A stretch of DNA of 13,561 nt, from positions 1 through 13,561 of the forward strand of contig DAOUAJ010000176.1 in the NCBI GenBank assembly GCA_034433615.1. Reading direction: 5' to 3'. Source of the stretch: DAOUAJ01 sp034433615. GTDB taxonomy: Bacteria; Chloroflexota; Anaerolineae; DUEN01. The translations under genes were made by a program, and so were the position numbers. This document shows, piece after piece, positions 1-6,391 of this stretch. Every line of letters begins with the position of its first letter. Positions within the stretch are counted from its first letter, which is position 1. The notes beneath the pieces were generated by a model, which was not told the origin of the DNA, did no database searches, and saw only the letters and a program-made list of their open reading frames with translations.

Positions 1-131
1 CGGGGCTTCGGTGTGGGTGTCGGCTGAGGCTTGCCCCGGGAACAGCCACTGAGTACCAGGATGCTCAGCACCAGAAAGCTGAGGACGATGCGGATGATTC
101 GGTTATAACCCGAACATGGTCTACCAGTCAT
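1..131 (-). CDS. N-terminus of a lipoprotein with a Pro/Thr linker (partial)
   Basis: Only the first 43 codons lie in the window; the gene runs off position 1. The start is the ATG at 131-129, preceded on the minus strand by a good ribosome binding site (TTGAGGAG, about 4 nt before the ATG). The peptide begins with a basic stretch (R11 to R14), then a hydrophobic core at about residues 15-27 and a type II signal peptidase lipobox, LSGC, with the lipidated Cys at residue 30. A Pro/Thr linker (QPTPTPKP) follows, as in surface lipoproteins of Chloroflexota. The mature domain is outside the window, so no function can be given; a solute-binding or SH3b-type surface protein is possible. It lies 57 bp downstream of an anchored SH3b gene on the same strand and may be co-transcribed with it. 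The lipoprotein call is firm, the role unknown. Confidence 0.75.
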   Translation of the reverse strand, partial: MTGRPCSGYNRIIRIVLSFLVLSILVLSGCSRGKPQPTPTPKP

Positions 132-188
132 GAACTCCTCAAGGGTGCAAGATGTGGGAAGTGCTCGTATTTCGTGTTGCGTGTTCCG

Positions 189-845
189 TTACGGCGTCGC
201 CAATTGCTCTGTGGGTGTGGGCGGCGGGGGAACTTCCACCACAGGGATCGCCCCGGCGTCCCCACTGAGACTCACCAATTCACCGAAGATCCAGCCGTGC
301 CGCTCCTCTTCCAGGCAGCACACCTGCCACCAGGTGCCTTCGGCATTGTGTCCTATGACGTCAAACGTATCTCCAGCTCTGGCCGTTCCCAGGATCGGGT
401 AGGCAGTGTCCGGCCCTTCTCGTATACGTACCTTCTCGGCCTGGATTGTCAAAGTCACGGCAATAGATGCCACCGGTGTCGCTGTCACTGTGACCACAGG
501 CGTGACAGCTACCGTCGTTGTGATCGTAGCCGTGGGGGTAACGGGAGCGGTCGCTGCAGCGTCAGATGTAACCGTCAATGTGTTGGTAAAGCTGAGCTCC
601 GGAGTCACCGCCGTGGTAGGCGTGATGGTTGGCGTGTCCGTGGGTGGCCGGAGCGGTAGTGCAAGTACGGGTGTCTTCATCGGCAGGGTGGTGGGCGTGG
701 CTGTAGATAAAAGCACCACAGAGGTGGCGCGCGTTTGCCAGGACAATTGGCCTCCGGACGACAACGGGATGGCAAAGCCTACCAGCGCAGCAGCAACGAT
801 AACGATCGCGGCGATGAGGTAATTTAGGCGTATAGATGGGCCCAT
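189..845 (-). CDS. Membrane-anchored SH3b-domain surface protein
   Basis: A 218-residue protein. Residues 8-26 form one hydrophobic segment, an uncleaved anchor or signal. Residues 47-125 are a low-complexity Thr/Pro/Val linker. Residues about 133-195 form a bacterial SH3 (SH3b) domain with the usual V-R-I-R-x-G-P-x-x-x-Y start, an E-G-T-W-W-Q-V-C-C core (169-177) and a G-W (184-185). The Pro-rich tail ends in PPPPTPTE. SH3b domains usually bind peptidoglycan or other cell-wall material, so an outer-surface location is inferred; no enzyme domain is visible. The SH3b module closely resembles the one inside the 1061-residue glycosidase upstream (both have EGTWWQ-x-CC), so the two are paralogous. 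The start ATG at 845 has GGGAGAGG just upstream. The gene lies 135 bp downstream of the glycosidase gene, separated by an inverted repeat. Confidence 0.8.
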   Translation of the reverse strand: MGPSIRLNYLIAAIVIVAAALVGFAIPLSSGGQLSWQTRATSVVLLSTATPTTLPMKTPVLALPLRPPTDTPTITPTTAVTPELSFTNTLTVTSDAAATAPVTPTATITTTVAVTPVVTVTATPVASIAVTLTIQAEKVRIREGPDTAYPILGTARAGDTFDVIGHNAEGTWWQVCCLEEERHGWIFGELVSLSGDAGAIPVVEVPPPPTPTEQLATP

Positions 846-884
846 GAGGCCTCTCCCATCAAGCAGACTGGCAGTTGAAACCTG

Positions 885-959
885 CTGTCTACGCCTTGCG
901 AAGCCTCCCTTTCAGAGGCTACCGTCAGTGTAGACAGCCCCTGAAGAGGGGCTTCGCAA
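885..959. repeat. Long imperfect inverted repeat between two surface-protein genes
   Basis: The arm at 896-920 (TTGCGAAGCC then a C/T-rich stretch to AGAGGCT) is nearly the reverse complement of 936-959 (AGCCCCTGAAG to GGCTTCGCAA), about 24 nt per arm with a few mismatches and a 15-nt loop. A second palindrome overlaps it: CTGTCTAC (885-892) against GTAGACAG (930-937). The two folds share bases 936-937. It lies just past the stop codon of the glycosidase gene, so it may end transcription or protect the 3' end, but it has no T-tract on the minus strand. A dispersed palindromic element is equally possible. Confidence 0.6.
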
Positions 960-980
960 ACCGTAGCTGGCGGCCTCTAA

Positions 981-3900
981 TTATTTGGGCATCGCCGCCA
1001 GCGCGCTGTAAGCAGGCAGAGGATTGCCGCCAGGATCCACAATGCCCCATTGGGCCAGCTCGGTGCCGTTGTTGGTCATGCGGAAGTTAAGGTTCCACAG
1101 GAAAGCTGGGCCGACGAACCCCCAGTTTTTCATCATTTGGAAGGCTCGCACGGTCCACTGGGCCTGCTCATCAAAGGTGTTGTCGTCCGCGTATTTGTAG
1201 CGGGCATCAAAGGCGCCGCCTGCCGCCCAGCCCCATTCGGTGGGCCAGATGCGCTTGTTGGCGTCGCCGTATTTGACCATGATGTTACGATACCCCTCCA
1301 TCGTCGAGCGGAAGCTCCACGAGTGATGCGGCGCATCGCAGGCGCCGCGGAAGGACGATCCCTGCTGGGTGATGAAGTCGCAAGCCTGTTCCCAACGCAC
1401 GTCCGGCGCCACGTTGTAGCCACTAGGGTGGGCGCCGATGGCGTCTGACACATTTTTGAGCCCGGCCTGGTACATCAACTCCAGGTAGGTGAAGTCGTCC
1501 ATAGCCACGGGCGGCGGCGCTCCCGTAGGGGTCAGCGCGCCGCTGACGACGACCGTCTGGGGACAGGCGGCCTTGATCGCCCGGTAAGCGGCCCCTAGCA
1601 ATTGGACATAGCGGGCCGGATCCAGCGGCTCGCGGCCCCACTCGTAGTCCAGGTTCTGCTCGTTCCACACCTCGATGGCGTTGATCTTGCCGCAGTAGCG
1701 GCCAGCTAACTGCCCCACAAAACTCGCGTAAGTCCCTGGGTCGGCCGGTGGCCCCTCCACACTGAAGTCCGTGTTAGCCGGACGCGACCAGGCTGGTGCT
1801 TTCACGACGGAGGCCAGCACCTTCAGCCCACCAGCGTTGAAGGTGCCCACGATGTTGTCCAGCCCGCCCCAGCCATACGCGCCGGGTGAGCTTTCGATGT
1901 CTTTCCAGGGCAACTGGAACTTGACCCATTTGAATCCCAGGCCCTTCGTGGCATTGACGATAAATCCCAGGTCAGCTCCGCCCCATACCTGCGCCTGGAC
2001 GCCGTAGCCAAAGGAGCCGGCCGCGGCCGGCAGTGGCACGCCGCTGGCGGCCGACGACGATCCCGCCGCAGATGACTGTTGAGGTGGCTCAGGGATGTTC
2101 TTGGCCACCGGAACTTTATCGGTTACGCCGGTAACTTGGACCAGGTCCGCGCGCACCCAGCCAACCTGGTCAGCAAAGCAACACAACTGCCACCACGTGC
2201 CTTCCGGGTTTTTACCTACGATCTCGCGAGACTCGCCCGGATTGGATACGGCGATGCGCTCGTAGACCGTGCCGGGGCCTTTGCGAATGTTCACGCGGCC
2301 ATCAAAGCGGGCCAAAGGAGCTGACGACGGCATGGGAGTGGGCGTAGGTGTAGCTGCCGGTACGGGAGTGGGTGTAGGTGTGCGCGTGGCCACGACCAAC
2401 GTCGCCCGGCCCTGCGGCAGCACAGGCCGGCCTGCGTCCACGATCGCCGCCTCAATCTCCACCGTCTCGCCTGGCAGATCAGGCATGGAAACGGCAAACT
2501 GGCTCTCACTCAGGGGGCGTTGGTCACTGGCCAACTCGCTACCGGAGGAACTGTTCACCCGCCATACCAGCGCCAGTTGGCTCTCACGCTCACTGAGTTC
2601 CCCGGCCTGAAACGCCCGCGCGATCGGCCAGATCTCCGGATCAGAGTCACCCGAAAGCAAATTTTGTAGTACCACACCGCCCAGGTTGAAGCGGCTGGCG
2701 ATGTTGAGCTTGTGGCTGAGGCTGGCCGCGTTCTCCAGCCAGATCGTGCGCGGATAGCCCTGGAGATCAATGTACTGATAAGTCTGCATGGCGACCGACT
2801 CGTCCAGGGTCAGTGGGCTGGGCTGGCGCTCCCGGTGCAGTTGGACCGTTACTTGCTGTCCGGGCTCGGCCACAGAGTGTGAGAGAGCCATTTCGCCGAT
2901 GAGGGGGGCTAACGCCTCGCTGTAGGATTTAAGCAACAGGTAACGGCCAGCCTGTTCCACACTGCGAGCTGGCAACACAAACTGGATTTTGCTTCGTTCG
3001 ATCTCGCCCACAGCAAACGCCAGGAGTGCCTCCGCCTGGCCTCCCGGCGCCCATGCCTTGGGGTCAACGGGAGCGGGGATTAACAAGGTGTCGGCATAGC
3101 GGCCGAGCGTGCGCCAATCGTAACCGCCAGTATCCCAACGATCGGCGGCGATTTGCTGAGGCGGCTCCACGCGTACCGAAAGGGTCTTGCCCTGCGCGTG
3201 CAGGCGGTCGGCCAGGTCCTTAATGAACTGGTTGTACTCTGCCTGCAGATTAGGATCGAGCCCTCGGTAATCAATGTCCACGCCCGGCCACAGGTTGGCC
3301 ACGGCCAGCTCCTCGATGACGGTGAGCTGGGTCAGTTGCATGTCCGGATTGATGAGCAGATTGTCGAAGAGGTCGGTACGTACCACACCATCCTTGCCCC
3401 AGTCCCGCAACGTGGGCACCACGGCGTAGGTGCCACTAGGCTCAGGCTTAGGCAAAGCGCTCGGCTCTCCATCAAATCCACCGTCACCCCGCAGGTAAAG
3501 GCCGGCCGCATACACCGTGGATAGGGCATCCTGGGCACCAGGCGGGATGGTACCACCCTCTTCCAGGTCGGCTGCGACTGCGGCCGGCCGTGGCGAGGCC
3601 TGCATCACCATCACAGATTGCGGCACGTAACCCAGGCGAGCCTCGATCACCTCATCCTCGGAGATGATCGAGCTGGGCACAAATTGCCAGCGGACGCCAT
3701 CCCACTCATAGATGTCCAGGGTTTCCCACGGCTCGGCATCGGTAGGGATGGGAATCGTGATGATAACCCCCAGCGGCCGTTCGCCGCGAATACGAATCTG
3801 GTAAAGAGGGCTCTTGGGTATCAGATGGCCGGGGATTACCTCGGCGGCCGGACGTAGCTCCGCTCCGGCATCGCCTGCCAGAAAATCTGTCCGCGGCACA

Positions 3901-4166
3901 CTAACGATCTGTGCAAACGTACGGCCACCTGTCAGCACCTCCGGTGGGAAGGTGACCTGGGTGCCGTCGGGGTCTATCACCGCGCCTAACTCAGAGGTGA
4001 TGCGCGTGTAACCACTGCCAACGATCCGATCGTACAGGGAGATGGGGGGCAGCAACAGCGCTATAACCAGCAACAACGGGATGATCACGAAATTGACCAG
4101 CCGGCTGCCAGGCCCCTCTAACAGACGGGTCAGACCATTGAGAAAGGGGGCTTCTGTGCGTTCCAT
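981..4166 (-). CDS. Membrane-anchored multidomain glycosidase: GH18-like + SH3b + clan GH-A-like domain
   Basis: A 1061-residue protein. Residues 22-42 form one membrane anchor with the rest outside. Residues about 245-520 resemble a GH18/YaaH-type chitinase-like barrel: a G-V-D-I-D-Y strand (295-300), R-x-E-P-P (332-336) and the late R-T-I-W-L-E-N-A helix start (473-480). The usual catalytic Glu after D-x-D-Y/F/W is Arg301, so this domain may only bind. A Thr/Pro linker (595-615) leads to an SH3b domain (about 620-680, EGTWWQLCC). Residues about 718-1061 form a TIM barrel of the GH5/GH39 (clan GH-A) kind, with W-N-E-Q-N (acid/base Glu836) and W-P-T-E-W-G-W (nucleophile Glu977), both on barrel-strand ends as expected. 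The likely job is cutting an extracellular polysaccharide; the substrate is unknown. The start ATG at 4166 has GAGGT 9 nt upstream. A deacetylase gene lies upstream. Confidence 0.8.
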   Translation of the reverse strand: MERTEAPFLNGLTRLLEGPGSRLVNFVIIPLLLVIALLLPPISLYDRIVGSGYTRITSELGAVIDPDGTQVTFPPEVLTGGRTFAQIVSVPRTDFLAGDAGAELRPAAEVIPGHLIPKSPLYQIRIRGERPLGVIITIPIPTDAEPWETLDIYEWDGVRWQFVPSSIISEDEVIEARLGYVPQSVMVMQASPRPAAVAADLEEGGTIPPGAQDALSTVYAAGLYLRGDGGFDGEPSALPKPEPSGTYAVVPTLRDWGKDGVVRTDLFDNLLINPDMQLTQLTVIEELAVANLWPGVDIDYRGLDPNLQAEYNQFIKDLADRLHAQGKTLSVRVEPPQQIAADRWDTGGYDWRTLGRYADTLLIPAPVDPKAWAPGGQAEALLAFAVGEIERSKIQFVLPARSVEQAGRYLLLKSYSEALAPLIGEMALSHSVAEPGQQVTVQLHRERQPSPLTLDESVAMQTYQYIDLQGYPRTIWLENAASLSHKLNIASRFNLGGVVLQNLLSGDSDPEIWPIARAFQAGELSERESQLALVWRVNSSSGSELASDQRPLSESQFAVSMPDLPGETVEIEAAIVDAGRPVLPQGRATLVVATRTPTPTPVPAATPTPTPMPSSAPLARFDGRVNIRKGPGTVYERIAVSNPGESREIVGKNPEGTWWQLCCFADQVGWVRADLVQVTGVTDKVPVAKNIPEPPQQSSAAGSSSAASGVPLPAAAGSFGYGVQAQVWGGADLGFIVNATKGLGFKWVKFQLPWKDIESSPGAYGWGGLDNIVGTFNAGGLKVLASVVKAPAWSRPANTDFSVEGPPADPGTYASFVGQLAGRYCGKINAIEVWNEQNLDYEWGREPLDPARYVQLLGAAYRAIKAACPQTVVVSGALTPTGAPPPVAMDDFTYLELMYQAGLKNVSDAIGAHPSGYNVAPDVRWEQACDFITQQGSSFRGACDAPHHSWSFRSTMEGYRNIMVKYGDANKRIWPTEWGWAAGGAFDARYKYADDNTFDEQAQWTVRAFQMMKNWGFVGPAFLWNLNFRMTNNGTELAQWGIVDPGGNPLPAYSALAAMPK

Positions 4167-4580
4167 AGATGAAGCTACCTCAGTGTGCCAAAGTATGAAT
4201 GTTCAGGTGCCGGTCGCTCAGAAGGCGCCTGGCACCTCCCTGCCGGCAAAAAGAAGCGACGACATACACCCAGGTGCTGGCGTACTATCGTCGCACGTCA
4301 CATGAGGAGTAAGGGCCGGGATATAGATTCAGCACACCCGGCCCTCCAGTGATGTTCTGATAAGAAGTCCGCTGGCGCCATCATGTGCCATTCTAGCATA
4401 GGGCACATCATTTGGCAAACGGGGTGCCACCGACCGGGTACTGGGGTTCGTAGAAGCGTCTTTAGTCGGTACGTAGCTGCATAGACGACTAAAGTTGTCG
4501 CCCTGGCCTTGACCATCGGCTCAGCCTGCCCTGGACTGGAGGTAGGCCAGGGGACAGGCTACGAACCTGGTGATCGAGCA
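4167..4580. other. Non-coding gap with several GC-rich inverted repeats
   Basis: No convincing gene is seen in these 414 bp. Four inverted repeats are visible: AGGTGCC (4205-4211) with GGCACCT (4231-4237); GGGCCGGG (4313-4320) with CCCGGCCC (4337-4344); CTTTAGTCG (4460-4468) with CGACTAAAG (4486-4494); and AGCCTG-CCCTGG (4523-4534) with CCAGGGGACAGGCT (4547-4560, two extra bases). The last three lie downstream of the deacetylase stop codon and the first lies in the leader of the glycosidase gene. None has a clear T-tract, so they cannot be called intrinsic terminators with confidence. I found no promoter close to consensus here. Confidence 0.55.
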
Positions 4581-5336
4581 TTACAATACTTCGTCCCGCC
4601 AACCGACGATGCGCCGGGCCACCGTCGCTACCGGGGCTGTCCAGATGCGGTCGCGCTGGCGAGAGAGGAAGGCGCACAGTTCGGTCAGATCACGGTCGCC
4701 AATGGGAAGGTGTCCCTCGTGTACGCCGTGGAAGGTGAGGATGCCCCAGCGTCCCTGCGCGGCCGCCTGCTCTGCCAATCCGATCAGCTCCGCCCCCGTC
4801 ATTCGCTCGCATGGCCACGACCAGACGTGGGCCAGGTCGCAGCGCAAGGGGTCATTGGCCGTTTCACCACGGCCACGTCCGGCGACGCAATGGCGAGCGA
4901 TCAGAGGAACATAGCTCTGCCGCGTGATGCCCTGGCCCACGAACGTCTGGTAACACGGATACGCGAAGGAGGTGTCCTGTTGTTGCGGGGCCAGCCAACG
5001 GAGACGACGCGCGGCCTCCACAATCTCCGCTTCCATCTCGTCCAGCGTCATCTCTTCCAACGGACGACGGCCAGACTCCACAACGAAGGCAAAGTTCTGT
5101 GAACAAGGATGGCCGACCGTATGATTGCCGAGCTCATGTCCGGCGACTGCCACGTCACGCCAGGGAGCCAGGCTTTGCTCGTAGTCATCGTGAGGGTTCA
5201 AGTAGAACGTCCCTTGCAAGCCGAACTGGTTGAGAATGGGCACAGCTACGGCCAATTGAGAGGCCAAACCGTCGTCGAAGGTCAGTGAAACGGCACCTTG
5301 ACAGTTGCCCGGCCAGGGGGAATTTGTCGTTGCCAT
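4581..5336 (-). CDS. NodB-type polysaccharide deacetylase (carbohydrate esterase 4 family)
   Basis: A 251-residue protein predicted to remove N- or O-acetyl groups from a glycan or related substrate. The NodB motifs are present: T-F-D-D-G (19-23; Asp21 general base, Asp22 metal), H-T-V-G-H-P (72-77; His72 and His76 metal ligands), F-A-Y-P-C-Y (124-129, motif 3 position) and L-T-F-H-G (200-204; His203). I chose the ATG at 5336 because AAGGAG lies 8 nt before it. An in-frame GTG at 5354 adds six residues but begins on that same Shine-Dalgarno sequence. There is no signal peptide or membrane segment, which is unusual for enzymes acting on peptidoglycan or chitin and leaves a cytosolic substrate possible. 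It begins 29 bp after the cysteine synthase stop, so it may be the last gene of the sulfur operon, though no functional link is evident. Confidence 0.85.
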   Translation of the reverse strand: MATTNSPWPGNCQGAVSLTFDDGLASQLAVAVPILNQFGLQGTFYLNPHDDYEQSLAPWRDVAVAGHELGNHTVGHPCSQNFAFVVESGRRPLEEMTLDEMEAEIVEAARRLRWLAPQQQDTSFAYPCYQTFVGQGITRQSYVPLIARHCVAGRGRGETANDPLRCDLAHVWSWPCERMTGAELIGLAEQAAAQGRWGILTFHGVHEGHLPIGDRDLTELCAFLSRQRDRIWTAPVATVARRIVGWRDEVL

Positions 5337-5365
5337 GACGCGTTCTCCTTTCACGTTTTACGCTT

Positions 5366-6340
5366 TTACGATTCCCCGAACAGCCCCAAGCTCAGATACT
5401 TCATCCCGCTGTCCGGCAGGAGCGCGACCACGACGCCCGATTCCAGTTCCTGGGCGACCTGCAATGCAGCGTCCACAGCCGCGGCCGCAGAAAGGCCGAC
5501 GAACAGCCCCTCCTCATGGGCCAGCCGCCGTGCCATTCTCGCTGCTCTGACTGCCTCAGCGTAGATCGTGCGGTCGGGCAACGTTGGATCGTAGATACCG
5601 GGCACGATGGCAGTGGCCATGTGCTTGAGCCCCTCGATCACCTGAAGGTCGTCGGCCGGTTCGACCGCGATCAACTGGATATGTGGGTTGTACTCCTTCA
5701 GCCGACGGCCAACCCCCATCAAAGTGCCTGACGTGCCGATCCCGGCTACAAAGTGAGTAACGCGCCCGTCGGTTTGCTCCCAGATCTCCGGGCCAGTCGT
5801 GTCGTAATGCGCCCGCCAGTTCGCCGGATTGTTGTACTGATCTGGGTAGAAGTACTTCTCCGGCTCCGCTGAGACGAGCTTCCGTACCAGCCGGATCGCA
5901 CCGTCAGTCCCTTCCAACGGGTCACTTTCGATGATCTGTGCCCCATAAGCGCGAGCCAATTGTCGGCGCTCCTGACTGGCATTGGCCGGCATCACCAGGG
6001 CCACGCGATACCCCTTGACGGCGCCGATCAGCGCGTAGGCGATGCCGGTGTTGCCGCTGGTGGCGTCAATGATCGTTTTGTCTGGCGTCAGTCGGCCATC
6101 TCGCTCCGCCTCCTCGATCATGCGCAGCGCCGGCCGATCTTTGACCGACCCGCCAGGGTTGAACCACTCTGCTTTGACGTGAAGTTCAACGCCCGCTGGC
6201 AGGCTGTGGGTAATGCGCGTCAACCGGAACAACGGCGTATGGCCGATATGCTCTAGAATAGATTGGCTGCCTGGCTCAGCCCCAGTGAGCCAGGTAGGAC
6301 CGTCATGGGTGACCTGAACCAACTCACGAACGTTCCACAT
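5366..6340 (-). CDS. cysM: CysM-type PLP cysteine synthase, probably thiocarboxylate-dependent
   Basis: A 324-residue fold-type II PLP enzyme. Lys67 in N-P-G-G-S-V-K-D-R-P forms the PLP aldimine, T-S-G-N-T-G (94-99) binds the substrate carboxylate, G-I-G-T-S-G-T (200-206) cradles the PLP phosphate, and Ser311 in P-D-S-G contacts the pyridine nitrogen. From memory of Mycobacterium CysM, which uses O-phosphoserine and the CysO thiocarboxylate, the match is close over K-D-R-P-A-x-R-M-I-E, E-R-R-Q-L, Y-G-A-Q-I-I and T-H-F-V-A-G. The phosphoserine-sensing Arg there (R220) appears to be Lys239 here. The start is the ATG at 6340, with AGGGGG upstream; an in-frame TTG at 6361 would add seven residues but lacks a good site. 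The gene follows the E1-rhodanese gene by 51 bp, and a cysO-like carrier heads the cluster. That context favours the CysO route over sulfide-using CysK, but substrate choice is inferred. Confidence 0.88.
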   Translation of the reverse strand: MWNVRELVQVTHDGPTWLTGAEPGSQSILEHIGHTPLFRLTRITHSLPAGVELHVKAEWFNPGGSVKDRPALRMIEEAERDGRLTPDKTIIDATSGNTGIAYALIGAVKGYRVALVMPANASQERRQLARAYGAQIIESDPLEGTDGAIRLVRKLVSAEPEKYFYPDQYNNPANWRAHYDTTGPEIWEQTDGRVTHFVAGIGTSGTLMGVGRRLKEYNPHIQLIAVEPADDLQVIEGLKHMATAIVPGIYDPTLPDRTIYAEAVRAARMARRLAHEEGLFVGLSAAAAVDAALQVAQELESGVVVALLPDSGMKYLSLGLFGES

Positions 6341-6391
6341 TTCATCTCGCCCCCTGTGCAACTGCCAATAACCCGAAGGGTCTCCAAATGC

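Noticed and set aside
406..822. Plus-strand Val/Thr-rich open frame
   Set aside because: It is the antisense of the Thr/Pro linker of the SH3b protein; its composition mirrors that linker.
4298..4516. 72-codon minus-strand open frame in the deacetylase-glycosidase gap
   Set aside because: No ribosome binding site, no recognisable domain, and it runs through several palindromes.
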